DNA of 64,000 bases. Source: Neurospora tetrasperma FGSC 2508 (Eukaryota > Ascomycota > Sordariomycetes > Sordariales > Sordariaceae). The notes below the pieces were generated by a model, which had not been told where the DNA came from, searched no databases, and saw only the letters and a list, made by a program, of their open reading frames with translations. The stretch is from NCBI RefSeq assembly GCF_000213175.1, contig NW_009799179.1, positions 1,735,793 to 1,799,792 on the forward strand, written 5' to 3'. Below are positions 23,223 through 32,854 of the stretch, in pieces. The position numbers and the translations under genes are program-made. How positions within the stretch are numbered: position 1 is the stretch's first letter; each line of letters opens with the position of its first letter.

Positions 23223-24359
23223 TCAGCACGCCTGCCTGAAAAGGAATCGCATGGAGTCGTCCTCAGTCATCATGAAGTCCGGGTCCTGGGCCACGGACAG
23301 GTCGGTCGACATGTCGATAATGTGGTTAGGCTCCTCCCACTCGAAGTCGGGGAAAGGGCCGACCTCCTCGGCTTGTTGAGGTTGAACAACATCGTTAAGT
23401 GCGGCTTCTTCGGCAGCCAACTGGCCGTTCGACTCTTCCCAGACAAAGTCGAGCATCCGCAGAATTCGTTGCCGATCTTCGGGCGAGATTACGCAAGGAT
23501 ATCTCATGCGAGGAGGAACGGGATCGGTGGTGGGAAATCGCGGCTGGTCGGGGTAAAGGTGAGGATTCTCAGCTCGGTGACGCTGAACCTCCATTTCCGC
23601 CAGCTCCCTGAAGCGAGCTTTTGCCGCGGGGTGCTCGCTGTTCCACAAGCCCGCAACAATTTGAGCTGTAAGATATGGTTAATAAATGTCATGCAGGACA
23701 GGAGGGTTTGTTCACATACAAATATTGCGAGCTGAAAGACTCGGATCTTCGGAGAACAGAGTATCCAACAGCCATTGGTAGTAGAGAACGAATTGGTTGC
23801 GCGGGCGGCTAGTACCATTGCTTTGAGTTACCGAACTCTGTTCAAAAAAGTTGTTGGGCAGAGTCATGTCGATGGTATGAGAGCTTTGCTCTTGCTGCTC
23901 AACATTAGCACCTCCTAGGTTCGAGATGCCCAAGACGCTCTCGCTTGGAATGGTGGGAGTTTGTGCTGGAATGTCTGGTTAGCTTGAGTAATGGGGGCCC
24001 AATGTTTGGTGAACTTACAAGGGGGCGAAACTGCGAGTATGTCCCAGTTTCCCCATTCCATCATCATGAGCCCAACTGGATACGTGCAGATCGCGATGCT
24101 GGACTCATCGGGGGCAACCATGAGCAAGGCCTCTTCGCCAAACACGACACTGAAAGGAGTCAGCTATGAGCTATAAGAGAAACTTTCCTCGGGCCAACAC
24201 TCACACTGAGTTGTCCATCGCATAGACAAGATCCTCTTCAGCAAATTCGGCCAGATGGGACCTGAACAGCATTACCTGGATCCTGCCATAGTGAATTGCA
24301 GTCACAGGGCTGAGACCGGGTGTGATGTCGCTGATTGCATCAACGTCTAAGGCAGACAT
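23223..24359 (-). CDS. mat A-3: MAT A-3 (MAT1-1-3) HMG-box regulator
   Basis: Exons on the minus strand: 24359-24205, 24149-24019, 23965-23720, 23665-23223; introns are ~54-55 nt with GTGAGT, GTAAGT or GTATGT donors. The 324 residues match the size I recall for N. crassa MAT A-3. The MATA-type HMG domain runs from about residue 150 (RPRNQFVLYYQWLLDTLF) through SARNISQIVAGLWNSE and AKARFRELAEMEVQRHRAENPHLYPDQPR; the third intron lies inside it. The acidic tail (FPDFEWEEPNHIIDMSTD) could be an activation region (inference). It is a nuclear DNA-binding factor needed together with A-2 after fertilisation, but not for mating identity (known for N. crassa). It shares its promoter with mat A-2. Confidence 0.95.
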
Positions 24360-25107
24360 TGTGATAGCGGGGTGCAGACGGCGACTACAGGTGTGCTTGG
24401 ATGTGGTTATGGAATGGATGGGACAGACGAAGTGTAAGAAGATCGACGTATATGAAGATGAATGACAACGAGGACCGGTAGTTGGTGGAAAACGGAATTG
24501 TCGAGTGTTGAGTTTGGAGGAAGGAAGAGGGGGTATTTGCGAGAATTTGAGCCGGTATTTGTAGGTGATACGACAATCTGCTCTGCGTGGGTTAATGTCA
24601 AGGTGAATGGCAGGAAAGGCCCAATACCTCCCGCACCTCGTCCTCCTATTGTTCGCGGGGAAGGGTACGCATTTTGCTATTGTTTCTGTGGCTTGCCAGC
24701 TGCGCACCCTATGTGATTGGTCAAATTGACGTTTGCCCTAAGGTTGGCCGGGAGAACAATAGGAAGGACTTGGGATGAAATTTGGCATACGATGCCCCTC
24801 AAATCGGCAAGTGACCTTGGCCGATTCTCACAGGAGAACAATAGGAATAACTTGGGATGAATCTCAGCATGCAGTGCCCCTCTCGTCAAGTGATCTCCAC
24901 CTCAAGTTTCACAGGAGAACAATAGGAAGGACCTGGATTGGAAACCTGGCAGGCAATGTCCCTCGAAAGATATTTTGGAACCCTGTGTCTTTGTTGGTTC
25001 ACTTCTTCGAAACTCCGTGTCAACAAAACTTCTCTCCATACTTAGTAGTCGCATGGCAGCTTTCTCAAGCGCTCACTGTTGAGGTTTCCTTTTCGTCAGC
25101 TGTCGAC
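24360..25107. promoter_or_regulatory. Shared mat A-3 / mat A-2 divergent promoter
   Basis: 748 bp separate the two divergent starts. The region carries an exact 11-mer GAACAATAGGA three times forward (24754-24764, 24836-24846, 24917-24927) and once inverted (24644-24654), on a ~81-bp tandem repeat. AACAAT is the core target of sequence-specific HMG boxes, the domain encoded by mat A-3; regulation through it is inference. An inverted CCAAT (ATTGG) lies at ~24716. Confidence 0.7.
24751..24970. repeat. Imperfect ~81-bp tandem repeat, three copies
   Basis: Units start at 24751, 24833 and 24914 (spacing 82 and 81 bp). Each opens GGAGAACAATAGGA, followed by a diverged body with GATGA, TTGGCA and TGCCCCTC blocks. 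The third copy is truncated near 24970. A degenerate fragment may precede copy 1 (24720-24750). Confidence 0.85.
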
Positions 25108-26454
25108 ATGAATCATCTCAACATGCAACCTAGAAGGTCAGAGCAACCAGCTATGTTCGAAGAAAACCGTGCCTCTAGCCAGGAAGGCCAGGATCTCGAA
25201 GTGATGTACAAGGTAGCAATTCTTCTGACCCAGAAACACTCGCTTGCTTGTCACTAATGGATTGGTCAGAAACTCCATCAGCTACAGGCTAGGCTTTCCC
25301 GTTCAGTTCTTTCAGAGGCAATCAAGGAGTTCGAAGAGAACCTTCGGTGTCTTTTCCATGAAGCCAAGCTCTTGCTATGCTCAACGAGAACAAAGTATCG
25401 CCAAAGCTGGTTCGGGTCTAGCAACGAGTTCGGGTCTAGCGACGAGAGAAGAATCATCAAGGCATCATGCTGCATCATTGAGTCGACAAACACAATTCTT
25501 AACTTCCTCTCATTTCTTGAGAAGAATCGAGGATTGCCATCAGGTGGAGATCAAAGACTCCAACAAGCTGCCTACAAAGGCCAGCAGTTTGCGTTCCGCC
25601 TCCTTCGCTCACTTACACTTCACAAAGATGCTCAGGAGGTTCCGGGAAAGGACTTTGGCTTGGTCTACGGAAAAGATGTGTACGTACTGAATGGACATCT
25701 TTTGCACAGGTCGAAGCAAGAGATCGTGGGGCAGGCGGGAGGAAGAAACTGGCATGTCGACCATACCCTCCATCCTTTGAGGCGCGTTCCAGGCACCCCA
25801 TGGCACAAGTTCTTTGGCAATCTTGAAGTTGGCGACGACAAGCAACTTCGCCTCTTCGATGATGATGCGGCCGTCGACAGTTACCGAGTCGGTCCTCGGA
25901 AGTTCTTTGTGGTTATTCCGGAAACTGCTGAATTCATTTTGGACGAAATCAGCAGCGAGCATCAGAGAGTCGCTACGATTCACACAGAGGTAAGTACTTG
26001 AACGTGTCTGAAAACTACAAAATTTGCACGACTGACCGAAGGTAGAATGGACATGTCCAGCCGCCAGCACCGACGTCCATTCAGCAAGAAGTAAGTTCTC
26101 CTATCTCGATTCAATGTAGGTAATCATCACTGACATCACGGCAGGCTCTCCTCAGGAAGTTGGACTTTGCCATGACAACATCATTTCCTGGTTATGTTGT
26201 AGAAGGACAACCTGAGATTGTGTTTCATCATGAAGGCTTACGCCAGGTTCGTATGATCCTGCTTACTATTCACGGATGATGATGTGCTAACAACCGATCA
26301 ACAGATCCCCGTTGACTACAGTCAGGAGCGCCAACTTAGCATTCTCTCCCATGTTTTCACTCGACCCGCACTTTGGGGGGAGGGTTTGGAGCTTGCTGAT
26401 AACTTCGACCCGCGCGACGGTGTGCAGCAAGAGGAGCACATCTATTACATTTGA
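25108..26454 (+). CDS. mat A-2: MAT A-2 (MAT1-1-2), PPF/HPG-type protein
   Basis: Five exons: 25108-25212, 25270-25989, 26046-26090, 26145-26246, 26305-26454; four introns of 54-58 nt, all phase 0. The product of exactly 373 residues agrees with the length I recall for N. crassa. The family's conserved block is HVDHTLHPLRRVPGTPWHKFFGNLEVGDD, with the invariant-type HPLRRVPGTPW core, near residue 200. A run of nearly identical GSSNEFGSSDE lies upstream. The biochemical role is unsettled; mutants are blocked after fertilisation, before ascus development, and it acts with A-3 (known). Intron 4 has a non-consensus GTTCGT donor. It ends 398 bp before mat A-1 on the same strand. Confidence 0.96.
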
Positions 26455-26852
26455 TGGATATGGTAGAATCCGTGGCTCGTACAAACAATGCTAGTTTTAA
26501 TTCAAGCAAAGTATTATTCGATCAGATTGGTTACTTTTCTCTTAGAAGTTCACAAAGCTGCTATGTGTTATGTAATCCAAGCCCTCGCTGAAAGTTGTGC
26601 CCCCAAGGCAGCAAGCCCCCCCCCCTCCTCTCCCCCCCGCGGTCGTCAAGTGAAGGGAGAGAGAAGCCGCTCCACCCAAATTAACCAACCAACCCCATGT
26701 CTCCTATTTAAGAAAGCCCAGTTCATCTTTTCCACCTTCACCCAAACTTCCCACCATCATTCCCCGAACATCAACTTCGCAACCAAAATCTCGGCAGCAC
26801 TTCCTCGCGTGTTCAGTGCTCTCCAATTAATAATTCATCCACCAGAAACACG
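26455..26852. promoter_or_regulatory. mat A-2 3' end and mat A-1 promoter
   Basis: 398 bp. A C-rich tract at 26609-26640 is followed by a TATA-like TATTTAA (26704-26710), about 143 nt before the mat A-1 ATG, and a CA/TC-rich leader. Confidence 0.55.
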
Positions 26853-27848
26853 ATGTCGGGTGTCGATCAAATCGTCAAGACGTTCGCCGACCTCGCTGAG
26901 GACGACCGTGAAGCGGCAATGAGAGCTTTCTCAACGATGATGCGTACCGAACCTGTTCGCCGAATCCCCGCGGCAAAGAAGAAGGTCAACGGCTTCATGG
27001 GTTTCAGATGTGAGTCAAATCTGAATCAACATTGTTGTTGATCCATGGCTGATTGCTCTTCCATTTTAGCGTACTATTCCCCGCTCTTCTCTCAGCTCCC
27101 GCAAAAGGAGAGATCGCCCTTCATGACCATTCTCTGGCAGCATGATCCCTTCCACAATGAGTGGGATTTCATGTGCTCGGTGTATTCGTCAATCCGGACC
27201 TACCTTGAGCAGGAGAAGGTTACTCTGCAACTCTGGATTCACTATGCTGTCGGCCATCTGGGAGTGATTATCCGCGACAACTACATGGCATCGTTTGGCT
27301 GGAACCTCGTCCGTTTTCCCAACGGCACTCACGACCTCGAGCGCACGGCTCTTCCTTTGGTTCAGCACAATCTCCAGCCCATGAACGGCTTATGCCTGCT
27401 CACCAAGTGCCTCGAGAGCGGATTGCCTCTTGCCAATCCTCACTCTGTCATCGCCAAGCTTTCAGATCCTAGCTACGACATGATCTGGTTCAACAAGCGT
27501 CCTCACCGTCAGCAGGGACACGCCGGTCAAACTGATGAATCTGAAGTTGGAGTTTCGGCGATGTTCCCTCGCAATCACACGGTCGCTGTAGAGGTAGATG
27601 GCATCATCAATCTTCCTCTCTCCCATTGGATTCAGCAGGGAGAATTCGGTACCGAGTCTGGATACTCAACTCAGTTTGAGACCTTGTTGGATTCAATCCT
27701 CGAGAATGGACACGCCTCCAGCAATGACCCTTACAACATGGCTCTGGCTATCGATGTTCCCATGATGGGTTAGTGGAAGATGAGGTACCATGTCGCATAA
27801 CTTTACCCGTGTGCTAACCGATTAACAGGATTTAACGGAGGAGCATAG
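26853..27848 (+). CDS. mat A-1: MAT A-1 (MAT1-1-1) alpha-box master regulator
   Basis: Three exons: 26853-27009, 27070-27768, 27829-27848; 291 residues. It is the nuclear alpha-domain transcription factor that sets A mating identity and, in N. crassa, A/a vegetative incompatibility. The alpha box runs from about residue 40 (KKKVNGFMGFRSYYSPLFSQ) through QKERSPFMTILWQHDPFHNEWDFMCSVYS, with intron 1 in the usual place inside FR/S. The body is nearly the N. crassa protein as I remember it; the stretch after AMRAFS reads TMMRTEPVRR and looks two residues shorter. The last exon codes only for FNGGA; keeping intron 2 would end translation at once (GGT TAG), giving 286 residues. The gene lies at the right end of the idiomorph. 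Confidence 0.97.
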
Positions 27849-28199
27849 AAGCACGGCGCAGTCACCATTTCCTTTCCTTTGTCACATCTGGATTTCGTGT
27901 TACGGGCATACAAAGCGAGGGCGAAAAGGGTCTAGTTAGGTTTCTTTGTGCATACATTTGGGGCAAATCATGAGACTTCAGAATCGAACGGGGTGGAATG
28001 GGCAATTACACGGCAAGGAGACAGGTACCCGCCTAGAAGGCGAAAGAGTATCAAATAAAATCAAATCAGCGGCGTCCACCATCTGATCCGGGATGGCCTT
28101 CACTAGTCAATCAATATGAACGCAAGCGTCTGCGGTGTCATTGCCGGATTTGACATGTCGTCGAGATGAAGCCATGGCCGCCGCTGACGCCAACGCTTA

Positions 28200-28420
28200 T
28201 GCATCTCTTTAAGCGTGTTTTGCGCTAATCTTTTTCCGACAGGGGTTTGTAGCCCAATAATGTCTCGTAAAACCCAGAATACAACCCATTGGCTACTTCA
28301 GGCTACTTTCTGTGCATCTGGAGGAACGCTATAATCCCCCTGAAATGGCCACTAGCTGCTAAGAGCTTGGGTATTCCGACTCTTTTCTGTAATGGTGCAA
28401 AACACGCTTAAAGAGATGCA
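28200..28420. repeat. 221-bp element with 24-bp perfect terminal inverted repeats
   Basis: The 24 bases at 28200-28223 (starting TGCATCTCTTTAAGCG) recur exactly as the reverse complement at 28397-28420. The interior shows no coding frame. I see no convincing target-site duplication. It looks like a MITE-type non-autonomous DNA element or a structured remnant; the family is not recognised. Confidence 0.75.
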
Positions 28421-29188
28421 GCCTCACACCAGCGCGGTTCCATCTATGTAGTGCACCTACAGTAGAAGCTGTGCCCTTCATTTGTGGATCTGCCAAAGTT
28501 GCCTAACTTGCGGTTTCTGGGGGATCTGCATCGGTCCCAGTGGGCTACCTCTCCAAGAAATTCTACATGCAGGCATGTACCCGAAAACTCCGCAGAATAT
28601 GTGGAACGGACAAGCCTACTAGTAGATAGTTTCCATGTCTACACATCTCGATCCCTGCTAATACCTTTGTTCAAGTGAGCATAACAAATGGGTTCTGCTC
28701 GAGAGGAAGTGCACCACTCTTAACTTTACCGCCAGACACCTCAGCTATCTCTGATCGTGTGAAGTTGAAAGTCGACTCTTCCGATCCTTTACATTGGCGT
28801 CTGGCGTAGGAAATGCCGAGATACGCTTGAGGCGACTTTACTGCCGCCTTGATGTTTGCTCCGTAGAAAACGGACACACAACACGCAGTACACTTATGCG
28901 ACTGGAAAAGCTGCGCGTGAGAAGGTGCTGCATCGGTTGATCGGTCTTCAAGGCAAGGGAGGATCTCAAATGGTCTGCTGGTAGTCGAAAAGTTTCATGG
29001 TCAGGAGGGAAGAACCGAATTCTAATATCATGTGTTTCTAACCGTTGCCGTCGTTTGCTATCCCCTTCCGCTTCTGATCACTGATAACACATGTTTGTTT
29101 CACGCTTTGTTTTTTTCTTCTCAGCTCCCTTGCATTCCATTTGCATGTGTGCCCTCAGCATCTTCACTGCCAGGTGTGTCTGTATATG

Positions 29189-29498
29189 TTCCCACACTCA
29201 AACACCTGTGCAGTCTTGGCGGATGTGTGCGAATGCACACACACACGACTTTTTGGCAAAACGGACCATCGAAACGAAAGACGAAGATGAAGAAATTCAA
29301 TTATCCTATAGAGAAGACTATTATCTTAATAGTCTCAAGTGCGCTAATTCTAAATCTTGAGTTCGTTTTCTTTTATCTCTTCGTTTAGTAGAGATATAAG
29401 CAAATAAAATCTCATCGATGGTCCGTCTTGCCAAAAAGTCGTGTGTGTATGCATTCGCACACATCCGCCAAGACTGCACAGGTGTTTGAGTGTGGGAA
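29189..29498. repeat. Inverted repeat, 84-bp arms, 142-bp AT-rich centre
   Basis: Arm 29189-29272 and arm 29415-29498 are reverse complements with only two differences, both transitions. Each arm contains an (AC)n stretch. The centre has no coding frame. The origin is unknown. Confidence 0.9.
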
Positions 29499-32400
29499 TG
29501 ACAGCGCCAAGGCGACTAGCATTACAAGGAATACACTTGTAGTGTTGCAGAATTCCACGCTATAAATCAGATCCTGTACCAGTAACTTATAACGCGCTGT
29601 TAAGTCACTTGACATTATCAGTTACCGTAATTGGTGTTTTGATGTGCCATCACATATGCTTCAAGGGAGTTCTCTAGTGGATAAGTTTAGTATGACATTT
29701 ATATTTCCCGTATTGAGATTCAACACGATAGCACAGCCTGAAAAGAAGAAATGGAACCATAAAAGCGATCGTAACTTACTATAATACAGTTACTACTAAA
29801 GGTGTGAGGATGAGGCGAGATCAGTCATACACTGTTTGTTTCATTATTCCAGTCTAAAACTTTCAGGTCTTCTAGGGACGTATCAAACAACCTCAACCAC
29901 AACCTTGACTTTTGTCTTCGGTTAGATAAAATTCTAGCTTGGCCTCTTACTTTGAATTTACTGTCAGCTACACCGTTTATTTCCTTTATATATTAGTCAT
30001 TATTACTGAACTTTAAAGATCGTACTACATATTAGCTCTGACATAATACAAAATGACGGGAATTGGCTGAGAACATTTAGTTTCTTTCCACAAGCCTGAG
30101 AAAGAATATCATGCTTGCATCTTACCTAGTATATCGACGGACCGATTTAATTAGACATAGATAACTGGTCACTTAGGCCAAAGTTTACGTAGCTGCCATG
30201 GAACGCCACTATCCGGCTTTTCTCCAAGCACCAAAGCTATCATTGAGTTGTATCTAGTCTTCCAAGGAAGTCTGGGAAGATCCTTGTGTCTGACAAACTG
30301 TCGAAAGTGATATATCAATCAGTGGCGTCGCAGGCGGAGTGTTTGCTAATATGCTTGCCTAGTCCGTGGCTTGGAAGCGTTAGTAAGATCGGCTGACTTG
30401 CAAACATCCCTGAGTGTGACTGCACCCATGCTTGAAGCTCAAACACAGTGGCTCAAAATTGTGATTTCGTTCTGTCAAATGTCGTGGTCTTTGCATTACT
30501 TTCATGGAGCTCATCGGGAACAGAGTTATTACTGAAGTTTGTGACTAGGTACGGATGTACAACACAATCGTGTTTTCTACATCTTCGCAATGTCTATTAA
30601 TGCTGGATACACGAAGCCTGTCTGCCTGTGTTGCCAAGTATTCACTTTCCGTAAACATAAGAAAAGCTGGACCTAGAGTCCGACATTGTCGAGACAGCTG
30701 TGCAAGCCTCGAACTACTCAAATACCATGTCAATTCCCCGGGTTGGGCCCTACAGTACGAAATCATGGTGCTTGGAGGAAAAGGGACTTTGTGCCTACGA
30801 AGTCTCATGAGATAGAAAGCATTAATCTACTTTTCTAAATGGTAAACCCACATACCTAGAGGTAAATTGCAAACCACTTGCAATATCGAGAATGCCCTAT
30901 GGATTTTGAAAATGGTTAAAAACATTCACGCAGGTAGATGGCTCCGTAATGGGATGTTCAGATCACTACTTACTAGAAATGGCTGCAATTCTCACCAAAT
31001 CTGTTACTGGTTGTGCACACCCCCTTTCCAAAGCCATCTGTCCTGCTTTCTTATTCGCTGTCGAGTGACGACGGGACACAAATGCTCGATCAGTGTCAAT
31101 TTTGGGCCTGTGCCTTACATTGCGGTATACAAGCGGACCATACCAGTATGCCTGGGATCGAGATTCAACATATGCGGCGGTCCCATGCCCTATCCTTGAC
31201 TTGATCTCTTCCTTCCTGCCCATCTTAAATTTTCCTCTCCATTACCGTGAAGGCTAGAGGAAGCTGGATCCAGGTTACATATATTCAACGACTGCGATTC
31301 ATACGCACTCTGGCAGCCGTCAAAAGTATACAGCATGCTTATCACTTTGAGTTTTAAACACAACCTAAATTCCTGCTTTCGTGAGTTTAGATACTTAGGA
31401 ACTTGAAGTCACTGTTGAAATACTCGCCTATCCAGAACTCCAAGATTTTTGCACGGAGACTCCGTCCATTCCCTACCCCTCCTTCAAGACCACATACTCT
31501 CGCGTAAAGCGCCCTCGTCAACCACCCGGCAAACCGCCACCCTCGAAACCAAACCTCCACGCAGCGGCAAATCCGACTTCCATCAAGAACCACCCGATAT
31601 CTCTAACAGCAACACAACCAGTGGCGTTCCAGGACAACGAGGCGAAGGACGGTATGGTTTAGGATATCGGATATCAGATGTCGAATTGATCCATGGAAGA
31701 AGAAAGGACCAAGATAAAGCGGTAAAGGGAGGGGGGACCATGAGCGAGAACGGGAGTAAATTACTCATGGACATCAAAACCGTCTGCCCACAGAAAACAC
31801 CAGCGGATCCAATACCTGGCGCTGCCCGGTACATCCATTTACCAGTCATCCAAGCTATTGGTTGGTACGACAACGACGACTCCGCAGGAGCACTTGAATA
31901 GCATAACGTGAACGCCAACCGACCAGAGGAAGGAAGCAGGAGAGCGTGATAGTTCGACTTTAGCTTGGCCTGCCAGCATGGGAAGAACTAGGAAATGCAA
32001 GTCAAGAGGGAAACAGAGTCCAGACTTTCAGGCTGACGTGGGGAAAGAAAAGAAAAAGAGAAAACAAAATATTGGACCAGGCGAAATGAAGAAAACGGAA
32101 CTTGAACTCCCTCCACTAGAAATTTTCTCGTTCTGAATCTTGCTTCACGAACGAAAGCAACCACCGATGACGATACAACGAACGGGCTGCGACGAAAAAG
32201 CGAAGAGAGGGAGTGAAATGGGCCGCATAAGAAGATGTATGGAGATTGGACAGCCGAGGGCTGAAGAACTAACGCGAGAGGGGAAGGGAAAGCGGAGGCG
32301 GAAGAAGGGGTGATATTCAGCAGCACAAAGCATGAAATTTGGTCGCCTACTCAATCTTGATGTATCTGGCAAACTTTCTGGCAGACCGACCGATCGAGCG

Positions 32401-32854
32401 AGCAGCGAGCAGCGAACGCGAAAATCGAAACCACAAAAAGGGACGTACATCGGCATAAAAGAAACATGACGGATGCCAGCAGTATGACAGCGGGAGTGGC
32501 GGTTTGCCTGTGTTACCAAACACCCTCCCAAAGAGCGAACGGAACATATCCGAGGCCGAAGTCACGACGCCCAATTGACGACTTCAGTGGATGAAAAAGA
32601 ACAAGGTGGATGAAACTGAGTTTAACACTAACACCTGATGACTCCCAAAGGAATTCGAACTAGGTACAGGGGGGGGTAGTTAAGATATAAAACATCTGAT
32701 GAAGATTTTGGAAGACGCTGCGGGACGAAAACAGAATGAGGGAGAGGATCTGGTCGGATTTATGTGCCCACGCTGCGCATTGAAGCGTAAAGCCAGCGAG
32801 ATGAATGAAGCCACCGAGTATACTACCTCAACAACCCCATGCGTTGCGGGACAA

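Larger units (their letters stand above)
22900..28150. other. mat A: mat A idiomorph (approximate limits)
   Basis: The block contains mat A-3 (minus), mat A-2 and mat A-1 (plus) in the standard Neurospora order between APN2 and SLA2. Idiomorphs are dissimilar allelic sequences at one locus. No mat a-1 HMG gene is present anywhere in the window, so the haplotype carries A information only. The limits are estimated from the published size of the N. crassa idiomorph and gene positions, not from an alignment. Confidence 0.75.
27849..32854. other. Right flank of mat A: gene-free, partly AT-rich
   Basis: 5.0 kb between mat A-1 and the 3' end of SLA2 with no gene I can support. From about 28.4 to 31.4 kb it is visibly more AT-rich than the rest of the window and holds only short random frames. 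It contains a 221-bp element with terminal inverted repeats and an 84-bp-arm inverted repeat. Its place matches the mating-type common region and the species- and mating-type-specific variable region described next to Neurospora mat. A 150-codon frame at 31449-31901 (plus) lacks an early ATG and any recognisable motif. Confidence 0.7.

Noticed and set aside
31449-31901. Plus-strand frame of 150 codons between mat A-1 and SLA2
   Set aside because: It begins at TTG, the first in-frame ATG is late, and no motif is seen.
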